Positions 1 through 12,806 of a stretch of 44,871 bases of DNA are shown here, piece after piece. Every line of letters starts with the position of its first letter. Position 1 is the stretch's first letter. Location of the stretch: the NCBI GenBank assembly GCA_032433595.1, contig JASWJB010000340.1:1-44871 (forward strand), given 5' to 3'. Position numbers and translations under genes: made by a program. The DNA is from Conoideocrella luteorostrata. Lineage: Eukaryota > Ascomycota > Sordariomycetes > Hypocreales > Clavicipitaceae. Below the pieces are notes generated by a model. The model was not told the DNA's origin. It searched no databases and saw only the letters and a list, made by a program, of their open reading frames with translations.

Positions 1-2502
1 CAGAGGGGCATTTATCCTGAGGTTTAAAGTACCAGATCTGCTTTTTAAGTTCAAAGCCTATCATAGCAGAGCAAGATAGGTGTATGTTCGCTGGATACGT
101 TCGCTGGATATGTAGGCGGATGATCTATTTTCTCGTCACCGCACCCCGATTGTGATTATCGTCTGCATTTCAACGCTGGGTAAGAGTCGGGACGATTCAT
201 AGAACGAGCGTTTGTAAAATGGTTCGTGACGGTAGCACTGCTTTTCTTGGCGTGTGGGGGACATTGGAAGGAAGCCTTGATTGCCGGCAGGTGAGGGGTG
301 GCGCATTGCCGCGTGTTCTTTTGAGGTGCGACCGCACTATCTGTATCTGATGCGGTCTCCTCACAGTTTTCGCCACGGATAGCACAGCGCAGTACGAGTA
401 ATCATTTGTGAATCGATAGTGAAGTGGATGGTAGAATCAGTACTTTGCCGGTACGAATGGCAGTGAATGCTTGAAGCTTAGACTTGCAGCGTGGGCAATT
501 TTATGACGATAGGTATTGAGTTAGGTGCGCATTTTAGCTGTCATTCTGCCCGTAATGCGCCTCATAGCAATGCCGCTGATACCTGCACAATGTTGGACCG
601 CTTAGAACGCATTTTCGCTTCAGTCGACCCCCGCTCTTGGCCGTGGCTGTGTTTTGGCATCGACAATCAGTAGTTACTCCGTAAAAGTAATTCAGCATCG
701 AAAAGCCTGGCATTCTTGGCCGGAGCGCTATTGAATGGCACACAACCAAACGCAATCAATGCCTTGCAGGTAGTTCCAGATCAAGTAGGTAAGCTGAGAA
801 TTCCAAGGAAAATAGCGTGTAAAACACTCGATTTGAGCTTCTTGAATGCATGCGGCTCTGGGATTCCAGTGGGACCCTCATGGGAAATACATTATGCTTA
901 AGTCCTTAGTGCGAACTGACAGACCGGTGGGGGTTCGTGCAGGAGGGCAGGCTGGGGGTTCAAGTTCAATCAATGCGTTTTGGGCAAGGTACGGAGTAGA
1001 GAAGCTAAGACGCAAGGCGAGCTGAACTTGGGTGCTGAGATTGTGTGCGAAGCAACGAGAGTCCTTCTCCATTGTACATACAGCTACGCTGTTTTGCTAG
1101 CTATTATTGCCGTCGAGTCGTGATATTCGTGTGCTGGTGTTGTCCCATGCGTGCCAAGACAACTTGTGCTTGGTATTGACGAATGATGGGAGACAGAAGG
1201 CGCAATATCATGCTAGCTAATAAGACTTGAGGTACCTAACAAGCTGGAATGCAGTGCTTACTAGCGCTGTAACGGGTGAGTATGTGACAGAAGTTGGGTC
1301 ATGAGACCAATCTGTGTTTGAGCGGATGGAGATTAGTGGAATGGATTCTCCGTGGAACATCCACCCAGGCCGCTCTTTGGCTGTGCTGTTTGTCTCTCTG
1401 TCGCCAAGAATCATGCTAAATCATGCCATTACTCTTACCTCCAGCAGTGGCTTAGCGTGGCCAGAAGTTGTTGTACGCATAGGTGATCCGCCGCGGGGAT
1501 GGCTTGTTCATCGTCCGCGGGAATATTAACGTCCATCAATGTACGGAGTACGGAGCAGAACGCACAGATCAAGGCCCTGATTGGCAAGGGTTGAGGCTGC
1601 GCGATGAATTGCACACAGCAAACGTGCATCGAACGAGCAGCTTGCTGAGCAGTGAAGTAACCCTGTTTGCTTGAACTTGCCATATACCACACAATGGTTT
1701 GAACGAGTCCTCCCTATCAGAGTTTCCATTGTCGGATACGACCTTGGTCAGATAAGTGTGGCGTAGCCGGAGACCCTTGTGCCTCCCCCAACATGCTTGT
1801 ACTTGCTCGTCGGTCAGTGCTGATTAGAACGACGCCTATCACTAGTTATCTGCAGCTCAGCCACGCGAAGTGGAGAGCCAAGCGCGACGAACCAGCACTA
1901 ACAACCTACCAAACCTAACCTCGACCATCTTTGCCAATGACTAGGGCACGATGCAGAGTACTCCGAGGAGCAATTCGAAATGCTAAACAGACAAAAAGTG
2001 CCCAAACTTGTGGTGGGGTAACCATCATATTCTACGAATGGAAGGCGCTGTTCGTTAGTTAGTCTTGCCCCCCGCCTTCTTGCTCTTGCTCCTTCCCTTC
2101 ACTCGTCCCCAGTTATCATCGTCGTCACTCTAGCTATTGGTAAGGCAAGCCACACGACCACTTCGAACCACACTGGCGGGGAGACAATGGCTGCCCGTGA
2201 CTGGAGAGGGGGCTGATTCACCCCCTGTAAAGTGTCAGGTATGTACTTGTCTCGCTTCATCAGGTTTCTGTCTTTTTCTCTCTTCTTCTTCTCTTCTTCT
2301 CTTCTTCATCGCCGATTAGGGCCTTCAGTATATTATCTGTGTATCTTTCGTGTTCGCCCTCTCCGTTGGATCCGACGTCAGCATCATCTGGCATCCTTGG
2401 CTTCCATCTCCTCAGCTCTTTCGTATTCGTTGCAGCTTCGACCAACCTTTAACCAATTCAAACGCTTTTTAGCCTGCCCCGAGCAGCTCTGATACACGTT
2501 CG
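1..2502. other. Gene-free upstream interval
   Basis: No reading frame here has a recognisable domain or a convincing codon pattern; those present are short, overlapping and on both strands. TACGGAGTA occurs at 990-998 and 1542-1550. A pyrimidine tract precedes the ATPase gene and is listed separately. I see no tRNA or other RNA gene. Confidence 0.55.
2266..2310 (+). promoter_or_regulatory. Pyrimidine-rich (CTT) tract upstream of ATPase
   Basis: An almost pure C/T stretch of repeated CTT units lies about 190-240 nt before the ATPase start codon. CT-rich tracts near transcription start sites are common in filamentous fungal promoters. Its function here is inferred from position alone, and it could equally be 5' untranslated sequence. 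Confidence 0.4.
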
Positions 2503-5500
2503 ATGGGAGAACCTCTCGTTATCAGTACGAATGGTGCAGAACACGCCAACTCCTCCTCTTCGGACTCGTCGACCCCTACCAGTCCTGATGACCAACCACC
2601 TATAGCGGAACCCCCCGATATAGGTTCTAATTCAAGTGAAAAACCAACTTGTTATCACACGCATTCTGCCCAGGGCGTCGCTGACCGGCTCGGAACCGAT
2701 CCCGATCATGGTCTGAGCGACGAAGAGGCGGCCGCCCGGCTAGTCCGGGACGGTCCCAATGCCATTAAAGGAGCCAAGGGTCTCTCACTTTGGGAGATAT
2801 TCTTGCAGCAAGTTGCTAATGCCCTGACTGTTGTCCTCATCGCTGTCGCTGCAATATCCTATACCATTGGTGACTATATTGAGGGCAGCGTCGTGGTAGC
2901 TGTAATTGTGCTCAATATTGTAGTTGGGTAAGTTGATCTTTGCGACTGCTTTCTGATTTGTCATTAGACAACATATACACCATTGCATCGATCGCCCTTC
3001 CAATTTGGGCTAATGAGGTCTAGGTTGATTCAAGACTACCGTGCAGAACAAACTATCCAATCTCTGTACGCGCTGTCTACGCCCAAATGCAAGGTGATTC
3101 GAGATGGTCACAGTGACACCGTGAAAGCTGAGACACTCGTCAAAGGCGACCTTGTTTCCCTTGCCACAGGCGATGTAGTGCCCGCGGACCTGCGCCTTGT
3201 TCAGAGTATCAATTTGTCAACTGATGAGGCTCACTTGACCGGCGAATCGGTCCCCATTAGCAAGAACCCTGACGCTGTGTTCACTGATGCCGATATGCCA
3301 GTCGGTGACCGTTTCAACATAGCTTTCAGCGGCAGCTCTGTTACTCGCGGCCGTGCTACAGGTGTTGTTATTTCAACGGGAATGGAAACAGAAGTTGGCC
3401 AGATTGCTGAGCTTTTACGCAAGAAGAAAAAGGATGCTAAAGGAAACAACTCCGTGACCAAGGCTCTCTATACATCGTATCAAACCGTCCTTAGTATTTT
3501 AGGCCTCGAAGGAACTCCCTTGCAAGTGACTCTTAGCAAGTTTGCCTTGCTGTTGTTTGGGTTAGCTATTCTTCTCGCCGTCATCGTCTTCTCTGTTAAT
3601 CTCTGGGACATTAATGATGATGTTCTTCTTTATGGCATCTGCGTTGGTGTTGCGGTCATTCCTGAATCTCTGCTTGCTGTGCTGACGGTGACAATGGCTG
3701 TCGCTACGAAAGCAATGGTCAAGGGCCACGTCATTGTTCGTCAAATGCCATCGCTTGAAGCAGTAGGCGGAGTAACCAACATTTGCTCTGACAAGACCGG
3801 AACTTTGACCCAAGGTCGCATGATTACACGTAAGGTGTGGCTCCGTGACGGGCTTACTGGTACTGTCAACGACACAGCTGATCCTTACGACCCCAGCAGT
3901 GGAACGGTCTCTTGGTCTGGCTCGCTCATTGGGACTTGCATCAACGCGTTCCTGAACACGCTTGTCTTATGCAACAATGCCACCGTATCAGATGGCAAAA
4001 AAGAGCCCGAAACTGATTCCAGCAGCGTTACCACTGCTTTTGAGCCCGCCGATTGGAAAGCAATGGGCGAACCAACCGAAATTGCGCTCAAGGTGTTCGC
4101 GATGCGATTTGGCAAGTCTACTGGAAGTGACCTTTTGACTGCTGAGCATCCGTTTGACTCTTCTTGCAAGATGATGAGTGTTGTTTATGGTAACGGCCTG
4201 GAAAAGGAGCGTCACGTCTATACTAAAGGCGCTGTAGAAATACTCCTTCCAAAGTTAGACGAGAACGAAGAGTTGAAGAACGCTATTCACGCCAAAGCGG
4301 AAGAGCTTGCTAGCGAGGGGCTGAGGGTTCTTTGCATTGCTGACAAGGTCATGGCAGGAGAGGCCGAGGAATTCCAAGACCGGGCCAAAGTCGAAAGTGG
4401 CTTAAGGTTCCTGGGCTTAGCTGGTCTTTATGATCCTCCTCGGCCGGAGACTGCTGGGGCTGTGAAGCAGTGTCGAGAAGCTGGGGTCACCGTTCATATG
4501 GTTACTGGTGATCACATCAAGACTGCCACAGCCATCGCCTACGAAGTTGGCATTCTCTCTAGCGACGCCCCGTTACCCCCGGCTGCAGTCATGTCAGCTG
4601 CAGACTTTGGTAACATGTCTGACGACCAGATCGATGCCCTTGATACCTTGCCGCTGGTCATTGCTAGGTGCAGCCCCCTAACCAAAGTTCGGGTTATCCA
4701 GGCCCTTCACCGACGGAAAGCTTTCTGCATTATGACTGGTGACGGCGTGAACGACTCACCGGCACTGAAACAGGCCGACGTAGGAATCGCCATGGGCGAC
4801 CGTGGAAGTGACGTTGCCAAGGAGGCATCCGACATGGTTCTCACGGATGACAACTTTGCCTCTATCGTAACCGGCATTCAAGAAGGTCGCAGGTTATCCG
4901 ACAACATCCAAAAGGTGATTGATTGCCCCCGCATCCCGATTCGTCCTGGTTGCAATGATGATGCTAATTTCATTTTGCGTTCAGTTTCTTCTGCATCTTC
5001 TTACCTCCAATTTAGCCCAAGTCATTTTACTCTTAATCGGATTGGCATTCAAAGACACTGAAGATGTCGCTGTCTTCCCATTGTCACCCCTTGAGATCCT
5101 CTGGGCAAATCTTGTTACGTCGTCTCCCCTCGCTCTCGGACTAGGCTTGGAGGAAGCTCAACCGGACATTCTTCAGCGACCCCCACGCAGTTTACAATCT
5201 GGAGTCTTCACGCTTGATCTTGTTCGTGATCAATTAATTTACGGCACCTTTATGGGCTCATTATGTCTAGCAGCTTTCATGCTTGTTGCCTTTGCTATAT
5301 CTGGCAAGGGATTTCATGATTTGCCACATGGTTGCAATGATGGGGTTTCCGAGACCTGCGATCCCGTTTTCCGAGCTAGAGCAACTACTTTCGCGACTCT
5401 CAGTTTCTTGCTTCTGGTTACCGCCTGGGAGGTGAAACACTTTCATCGCAGCCTGTTTGCTATGGATGAGCGATGGTCTGGCCCGTCTTCGGTCTTTAAA

Positions 5501-5743
5501 ACTGTGTATCACAACACATTCCTTTTCTGGTCAGTGATCGCTGGCTTCCTTGCTACATTCCTAGTCATTTATATCCCCTACGTCAACAGATATGTATTCA
5601 AACACAGCGGTCTTGAGTGGGAGTGGGGTGTAGTAACCGGCTGCGTCGTAGCCTACGTTGGACTCGTCGAAGGGTGGAAGGCTGTTAAAAGGCGGTATGG
5701 ACTTGGCATTAAGGTTCATTCAATAAGCCGCGGACAAGTCTAA
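2503..5743 (+). CDS. P-type alkali-cation ATPase (ENA/ACU-like, subfamily IID)
   Basis: Three exons: 2503-2927, 3024-4914, 4985-5743; introns of 96 and 70 nt with GT-AG ends; 1024 residues. The N-terminal cation-ATPase domain (about 60-85) is followed by paired membrane segments (about 105-142). The actuator TGES motif is at 214-217, the phosphorylated aspartate is D398 in DKTGTLT, and the hinge TGDGVND is at 713-719. The C-terminal exon encodes further membrane helices, and the second junction restores NIQKFLLHLL, a family signature. Family knowledge: these pumps move Na+ or K+ across fungal membranes at the cost of ATP. Membrane helix 4 reads IPESL (E356), whereas yeast Ena1, as I recall it, has IPSSL, so substrate and transport direction are uncertain. 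The start is the first ATG in a hydrophilic N-terminus. The P-type family is near certain; the ENA versus ACU assignment is not. Confidence 0.9.
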
Positions 5744-8700
5744 CTGATGTATTGTGGGCGACGATGAGGGTGGCGTGGAAGTGGTTGATCTAGGAGGGGA
5801 CAGGTTTTGGGATATCAATTCGAGTAACATGTTCTAGTTCGTAACATTATGATTAGTATCCTCAATGTCATTGATTTTCCTGTCATGTGGTCTACCTGTG
5901 TCTGATGGATTGACTCTTGCCTGCAATAAGCACATGCATTTGGAGGCTAGGGGATCTCGTGAATGGTCAAAAATTTGATTTTGTAGACTGAATTTTCCAT
6001 GCTGGCGTTAAAACTCGCAGGGACGTTTATGCTGATATCTGATCGGTCAAGCAGAATCTCAAGAGCTCTCCTGCCTGCCAAAAAGTCGCTCACTAGCTCA
6101 GCTAGAACTAGCTGGTATCCCGTATCTATCTGGCCTGATGTTCAGCCCCGCTTGTCGAATATCAATCACCCATCGAAATCGTCCAACACAAGCGCCAGTA
6201 TGTTGGGTATCAGACGATAATTCAAACCCCGGTGATAAATTATTTGGAAAATACTCTGTATATCAAGAATCGGCCGCGTATGTTAACTGCTAGCCCGTGT
6301 CAGGACAATGCACTCGGTAAGCGAATTCCCTATCACTAAGCGTCAAAAACCCCTTGAATGTGATTTGTCGGATCGTCAAGCACCTTGATGGCCACACGAC
6401 AACCTTGATGGACTCGCATCTCCAACCGCGTCCTCTTTCAGCTGGGCGAAAGATACAACGGACGGCAAGAGTATTTGTCGGAAGCTCTCACTGGTGTGAA
6501 GTGTACGGAGTATCTGCATCATAGGCCACATGGCACTGCCGTTTCTCGAAGGATGCGATGTGCTGGCAATATAAGGGTCTGAGTCCCCCCGTTCTCGGGA
6601 CAGTTCAATTTTCGACTCTCTGGTGTGTTGGCCACACTCTTCTTTGAATGTGAGGTCCGTGGAAGGTGAGCTTTGCATTTCGTTTGTTTTTGATCCTTGC
6701 TTTCTTCTGCCCTTTGCAGACTTGCTTGCCTCTTTTACGCACGAACTGCCAGCCGGCCAGAACTCACAAGCGAGCACGCAACTGCTACAGCCACGCGATG
6801 GTCCAGGACAAAGAAGCATGAAGAAACGGACCTGCTTCTTCTTTCGGCCTCAGGCGTCTTGCTGCCGTTGCATGTACTCGAGACGAACCTGGGCACTTTG
6901 CCCTCTCGGCTCGACTTGCTACTCATGGACAACAGATCATGCTGCCCACAGCGCTCCGCACAGTGGTGGACGCGCACCGCTTACCGGCTTGGTGATTATC
7001 TCATCTTTCCTCGTCACCTTTTATTTCCCGTCTATGCGTCATTCATTCTTTCTTGAGCGAACTCTAGCTAGCTAGAGACATGACAGCTCCCCGTCATCCC
7101 CCCCCTTACCCATCGAACCCGTCGCACCCAGCGGCAAGCCCTCGATATCACATTGCACCCCCGCGCTAAGCCCCCTCATCACTTTTGCTCTCTGAGATCC
7201 ATCGTTCTTCATTCAAGGGCAGTGTCCGGTTTGAAACCTAGCCCGCTTCTCGCTTTATCCCTCAGGTCAGAAGTGATCAACGGCGCCGTCAGCGAAATGC
7301 TCCATCTTCGTGCTTCCGTTGCAATTTGATTGGGAGCCATTCTCTCCCACTTGGTCAAGGCTCGTTGTCTATTGACCTCCCCTCATGGGGGCTGAGGGTT
7401 AGCCCCATGCGTTATCATGCTGTCGACTGATGTACATACCAAGGGGAGCCACCTGCACACCTTACTGGGCAGAGCAGCGTCGATATTATGCAACCTACTT
7501 GTGGCCCTTTGTCTTCTTATTGGTGAAGGCTTCTCCTCTCATCAGTTATGGGACGGACTATTGGAGACAGACTACTTACTAGCATGGCCACGCAAAGGCG
7601 TCGATTTTAATGAAGTTCGACTTTACTGCCCCAGATGAGCAAGTGTTCATTGAATGACACGGCAAGCAATTCTTCATGCTGAGAGTCTACAGTCGCCAAT
7701 ACCGAATGATAGTCCTCATTGACCAGGTAGTCGTTGAGACCATCTCTATCCTATGCAGTAACAGTTCGTTACACCAAGGTAGAAGTTCCTCGGTATTTTC
7801 TTCCGGAAATACTGTCGTCTTTCGTACTCGGTTCTGAAACAAGACAGTTGCTTCTGCCGCACCAATCACAACCCAGATCGCGTCTCCTGCTACGATGGAT
7901 AAGCACACCTTTGCTCACCGGGTTTGTTCAAGTGCGATGGGGCTTGGGACATGCAAGAACAATTTATTGCTTCTTGTACGACCTTGGCGTTTTGAGACAC
8001 AAAGCCATCTCAAGCCGTCGCAAGTTGATATTACATTTCTGTTCCCGAGTGTAGTCCGTGGCGGGCTAGCGCCCAGACTACGGCCCGCCCGACTTACGGC
8101 TCCGTCGACGGCAAGCACCAAGCCTCATACGGATATCGTCGGATCTATCTGCCTATTCGGTCAAGAATGCCCAGGGATCATGACTAGGCTATTGATAGAC
8201 GCCATGTCTGCGGTTTTCGCTGCCGTTGCCATTACCGTTACCGTTGCAGTTGCCGTTGCCGTTGACGTTACGGTCTATATCACACAACGAAGTCAAGATG
8301 ATGTCGTTGATTGAACTATCGTACCACCTTTTTATATCTTCTTGTTGATGATATAGTCAAGACATATCATCGCGTTGATAAATGTGTGAAGATCATGCCA
8401 TCCCATCATCATCACCACCACGACCAAGAAATGGACAAGGAAACAAAGGCCTCATTGCTGCCTTGCCATGACGTCCTTCTCCCGTGCACACCCGAACAAG
8501 GCAATCCGAACGTTTGTAGGGATGGACACGAGACTAGTCCAATGCAACTATTGGTCACCGCACCAATCACATCTCTTCTAGACCCTACATTTTGCCAGGC
8601 GAAGGATGAGCGGGGAACAACTGTAGCCACGCTTCCGTGAGTACTTTGTAAAGTAACAGTATTGTAACTCCATGTTCACAATTTTGATCAGCTGTGGTTG

Positions 8701-8870
8701 GCTCCTCGCGAGTAGGTAGCTCCGTTGGGGCGCCCGCGTGGTGCAGCTGAGGATCATCGGACCGTAACGATGGCCCGGTTTTGCACGCAATCCGGGCATT
8801 CAAGGTGGGGTTAGGCAGAGCTTCCACGACAGAAATAGCGAGGCCGAAAGCGACTACATGCGCAAGGCCA
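5744..8870. other. 3.1 kb interval without supported gene
   Basis: Several open frames of 60-150 codons overlap on both strands, the largest on the minus strand at 6376-6819. None has a recognisable domain, a plausible splice structure or consistent codon choice. TACGGAGTA lies at 6504-6512. An untranslated or fast-evolving transcript cannot be excluded. Confidence 0.45.
8221..8271. repeat. Degenerate GTTGCC/GTTACC hexanucleotide repeat
   Basis: About eight imperfect hexamer units related to GTTGCC follow each other in direct orientation. The repeat opens a long frame of alternating Val and Ala residues, which explains an apparent reading frame here that I do not accept as a gene. Confidence 0.7.
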
Positions 8871-8875
8871 AAAAG

Positions 8876-8882
8876 TATAAAA
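8876..8882 (+). promoter_or_regulatory. TATA box of the metallothionein gene
   Basis: TATAAAA lies 126 nt before the metallothionein start codon, leaving room for a leader of about 90-100 nt. An ideal TATA box fits a strongly inducible small gene. No metal-response element was identified with confidence upstream. Confidence 0.55.
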
Positions 8883-9007
8883 GGGAGCTTCAGGAACGTG
8901 GTGGGAGTGTTTCTTTTCTTCTCTCTTGTATCATTAGCTCATAAAACCAACAAACACTACCTACAATACATATTTTCAGAACAAATCTTTTTAAACCTAC
9001 AATCAAC

Positions 9008-9260
9008 ATGTCTCCCTGGTAAGGTTACCTTGTAGAGCATTTGGACTTTGATGGCTCAATATTGAACTTGAGATCGAGATCCAGCCCCCCCCATCTTTTT
9101 CTCATACATGAAGGACTAACATTTGGTAGCAACTGCAACTCCTGTGCCTGCTCCGGCGCCTGCAACGGCTGCTCCTGCTCCTCGTGCGGCGTAAGTCACG
9201 ACTCTACAATTTACAAAGTATTCGGAACATGGACGAGCTAACCTAGTTCTGCAGCACTAA
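9008..9260 (+). CDS. Copper/metal metallothionein, 25 residues
   Basis: Three tiny exons, 9008-9018, 9130-9190 and 9255-9260, are separated by introns of 111 and 64 nt with GTAAGG/TAG and GTAAGT/CAG ends. The product has 25 residues, eight of them Cys (positions 4, 6, 9, 11, 15, 18, 20, 23), with no aromatic residue and the rest mostly Asn, Ser, Gly and Ala. The spacing is CxC-xx-CxC-xxx-C-xx-CxC-xx-C. It resembles the 25-residue Neurospora copper metallothionein in length and CxC motifs, although that protein has seven cysteines. The first intron splits codon Cys4 (TG|C), and the last exon encodes only His and the stop. A TATA box lies upstream at 8876. Expected role: cytosolic Cu(I)/metal chelation. 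The second acceptor could instead be TAG at 9244-9246, giving a longer tail. The coding identity is convincing, but transcript evidence would settle the ends. Confidence 0.82.
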
Positions 9261-10978
9261 ATGTCGGCTGGTATGCACCCATTTCGAACGCATACGATTT
9301 GAGAATACACGGAATTGAAATCACGATCCTATAAAGCCAGGAGCCGTACGTACCCTCCTACCGTTCGCTAGATGGGTGGATTTCGCTATGATTTTTGCTG
9401 GAGATGAAGAATATGCATAAAATAAGAGTACAACGATTTGAGTATAGGATGCTACTATCAATATAAACACTCGCTTGTCTCTTCCGTTGAAACATCTTGT
9501 ACCTCACAGGTCCATGTAATGAACTGATGCATCGCACTCCATCCAATATGAGCACCATGATAATAGCACCAGGAGCTCCCCATATAATTAGTGCATTCTT
9601 TCCACCCGACCTATTCCCCAGTCCACTCACGATTCATCATCTGATACTCCGTACTGGGTCCGCATCTGGCCCCCCCTCCCTCCCCCCCCCTCCAACATTA
9701 TAAAGTGTGGCACACTCTGACGTGGCCGTCCAACCGCCCTAGCCGGTCCTCGCCCGCCATTCCCACTCTCCCCACCCCGAGTCACACAGCAACTTTTCTC
9801 ATGCCGCCGTATTCGAACAAGAATGCGGCAGAGTATTTGGACAAACAGGCAGCGCGGGGCAGCAGGTCGGAAAATAGACGGCGCATGAATTGCTCGGGCT
9901 GCCACACCAGCAGGCAAGCCACCCATTTCAGTGAGGCATTTATTTACAAGAAGGCGCCGTCCCACGTGTAGTTGGTGGGCCGGAATGTTTGCGAATGGGT
10001 GGGTTATGAAAAGGTGGGTGGGACTTGTGTTTGTGTGTTGTCGTGGCTGTCGCGGCTCTCTGGGCTTTTGTCGTTGTGGACTTTGTTGAGAGAGACGGAG
10101 GAGAGGATGTTTGTATCGGCTCTGGCGGCACTACTGGCGATCCGGATCGGGCCGTCGGCGGCGGATGGCGGAGCTATGATGAGAGATCAATTTCCTTTGT
10201 TCATCTGTGCTTGGGCTGGAAGTGGGATATGTTGAGAGTACGTGTTGCAGTGAGGTGTTCCATTCATCGAGGGCTCGTTGTCGAGGGAGATATGGTTTAC
10301 GTAGCTGTCTAGGTGCGCAAGGGTGCCTGTGGTGCCCTCCGACTTGATACGGCACGTAGGGGGGACCAGGCAAGGCCGTGGCTTCACTCATGTAGGCCCA
10401 TCTCAGCAGAACCCAGCGATAAAATAATTTCTAGCCTATTTGCCGTTGCTCGATGAAGCCGTACTACTGCGAGAGCAAGTTCGACAAACTACGGACGTTT
10501 CTGTGAGCATCTGAAGCCCGGCATGTTTTATTCGACCGACTGCCGTTTCAAGATACGCCTCTCACCAAAATGGCATTGCGGACCAGAAAATATTGAGCTG
10601 CAACAATGATTGGAACGATGGTCGAGTTGGAACAGTTCACACGCTACCATGAATGACTAGGAAGTACTGACAAAAGAGCAATCGATTGCAAGGAACATCA
10701 TGGTAATTATCGCAACAAGAAATCCATCAATCCCTCTCTTAGACATCCTGCTATTGTGCGAGATTCACAAATGTTCTCCGCCTTGACGACCATTGCCTAA
10801 CATCGGCATGGATTGACAGCATGTGACACGTCTGTTATCCTCACTTACACGCAACATTTGTAAAGTCAAGGGGGCATCCCCGGATCAAGGGTACTTCCTA
10901 AACCAACTCGTCAGAGATGAACCACGTAGGGCAGATGCGTCGCCATGGTCCGGACACACCTGGAGTTCTATACGTACC
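9261..10978. other. 1.7 kb interval without supported gene
   Basis: TACTCCGTA is at 9645-9653. A plus-strand frame with an ATG at 9800 (about 57 codons, ending 9971) contains a short CxxC segment followed by basic residues, which might be a relic, but it has no support from length, splice sites or family. The rest shows only short overlapping frames on both strands. Confidence 0.4.
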
Positions 10979-12806
10979 TTACCCGGTAATGGGCTGCATT
11001 AGAATGTTGAAAAGCTAAGAAATAAATGGCATCAGTCGCGGGATTCCACACAGCCGACCAAACCGATCATCTTACCCATTCTTCAAGGTCCGCGTCATTG
11101 TCCCGCAGGGCTGCATATTTCTCATGCAGGCGTTCTACCCGAAAACTTTAGTCATGACTTAACTGAAGGTGACTAGAGGTGAAACGAACCTGACGTTCGG
11201 TAGAGAACACGATCGATGGCCGTATCGCCGGAGAGTGAATCGAGGAACTTGTCGGCGGCTTCGTCGTTTCCAACTTGGCTGATGAGAAACATGACAGCTG
11301 GATGTTGCAGTGATATTAGAATCTACGACCATATGACAACTTGACTTTCGGCTCTAGGAATTCGATTCGTTGCTTCACTTACATTCTTCCGGATACTGGT
11401 GCTGGTCCAGTCTTTTGCAACACTGCTCAATAGACTTCTTGAAGGTCTCCATCGGCTCCGGGTTTGGTTCGCCGTCTGTGATTGTGAGAACTAGGTACGG
11501 CCTCTCTAGCTGGCCATTTGTGTCCAGCTTGTCGTATATCAGGGGGCTTAGGACCTTTTGTTCCAGATGCGTGCCAATATTGGTGCCGCCGGAGGGCTCA
11601 AACTGCATCTGGGCATCAATCTGGTCGGCGTTAAGGTCATCGCCACGGTATTTGCTGTTGATAAAGCGTACATGAGCGCCTTTTCCTTCGGGGACCAAGC
11701 GAGTTGCGATGCTAGACATGCGTTGGACTAATTTTCTCATGGCTTGCATTCTTGTCTCGACGAGGTTGCCATTTCCGTCGGGAATCCTAGTTTTCATGGA
11801 GCCGCTGTCATCTTCGAGAGGCTCAGTCATTAGGAGTCATTGTAAGTCAGCATCATCTACAACATACCGCAATAAAATACTGGCTGATACAAGGCCAGCC
11901 TGACCAGGCCTTTAATCTGCTCGGGCTTTTTGAGGTGATTTCTGGGATCGTCCTTGAGCTCAATGGCTTTTTCAGCTACCTTTTGCAGATAGTCATTGCC
12001 TGGGGCAAAGAACTGGCCAAGACCAGAATCTTGCACATATTTTTCGACTCCATTTTTGAAGTCGTCAACTGTTTGGGGGTTGTCAATGTTCTGTTCTCAT
12101 GGGTTAGCGACAGTAAGACTTCGTCGTGGTGATCGAGTCCATCATCACCTACCTGAGCCAGCTGCTGGTCCGGCTGGTCCGAGCCAATGTGGTACAGGTT
12201 GGACACAACACCCTTGACAACACCATTAATGATGCCACTGTTCACGTATGCTAGGATGAACAAAACAAAGCTGACTATGGCGTTGATGAGCTCAGGACGG
12301 CCTGCCTGTTGCTGGTCGGGGGGGGCAACGGCTTTCTGAATGTCTGGGTTTCCAGACAATTCGCCCAGTGACTTGGCAGTCTCGCCCTTGTCATTCTTTG
12401 CCTGCAAGGAAGCCCCGGCGTCAATGAGCATGTTGACAATGACAGGGTCCCGGGCTTGGGTGATGGCCACCATGAGAGGAGTCTCATTGTCGACCTCAGG
12501 GCCGGTCTCGTCAACCTTGACCCCGCGACCGAGAAGCAAGCGCACGATCTCGGCTCTATTCTTCCTTGCGTTTGCCGCAACGTAGAGTGGAGTCATGCCG
12601 TATCTGCTCTTCAGGTTGGGAGTGGCGCCCTTGTCGAGGAGGAGCTTCACGACGGCCGGTTGCCCAGCTTTGGCTGCGGCGGCGAGGGGCGTGAAGCCGG
12701 TCTTGGGGTCCTCATCATTGATATTGACCCCGCTGGCTAGATAATTGTCTAGCTTACCGGAGGTGAGTGAGCCCTTGCGAGCATCAGTGTGGATGTTGTC
12801 GTTCAT
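10979..12806 (-). CDS. Ankyrin-repeat / von Willebrand factor A protein
   Basis: Six exons in transcription order: 12806-12153, 12090-11868, 11811-11383, 11297-11190, 11134-11076, 10993-10979; 495 residues, all junctions GT-AG and in phase. Residues about 36-165 hold ankyrin repeats (TPLAAAAKAG, TPLYVAANAR and TPLMVAITQA with LLLDKGA-type helices). A hydrophobic stretch at about 173-202 could be a membrane segment or a buried helix. From residue 293 comes a vWA domain with the complete metal-ion site: D293-x-S295-x-S297, T369 in GGTN, and D405 in TDGEP. The start is M at 12806, in context CCAACATG; an in-frame ATG at 12893 gives a His-rich, unlikely extension. The last splice is uncertain: without it the protein would stop at 11067. 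Role unknown; both domains mediate protein-protein contacts, so a scaffold or sensor is plausible. Confidence 0.8.

Noticed and set aside
6376..6819. 147-codon minus-strand frame
   Set aside because: Low-complexity and Ser/Cys-rich with no family or splice support; overlapped by plus-strand frames of equal quality.
9800..9971. Small plus-strand frame with a CxxC segment
   Set aside because: Too short and unsupported to call a gene; similarity to zinc-binding tails is only impressionistic.
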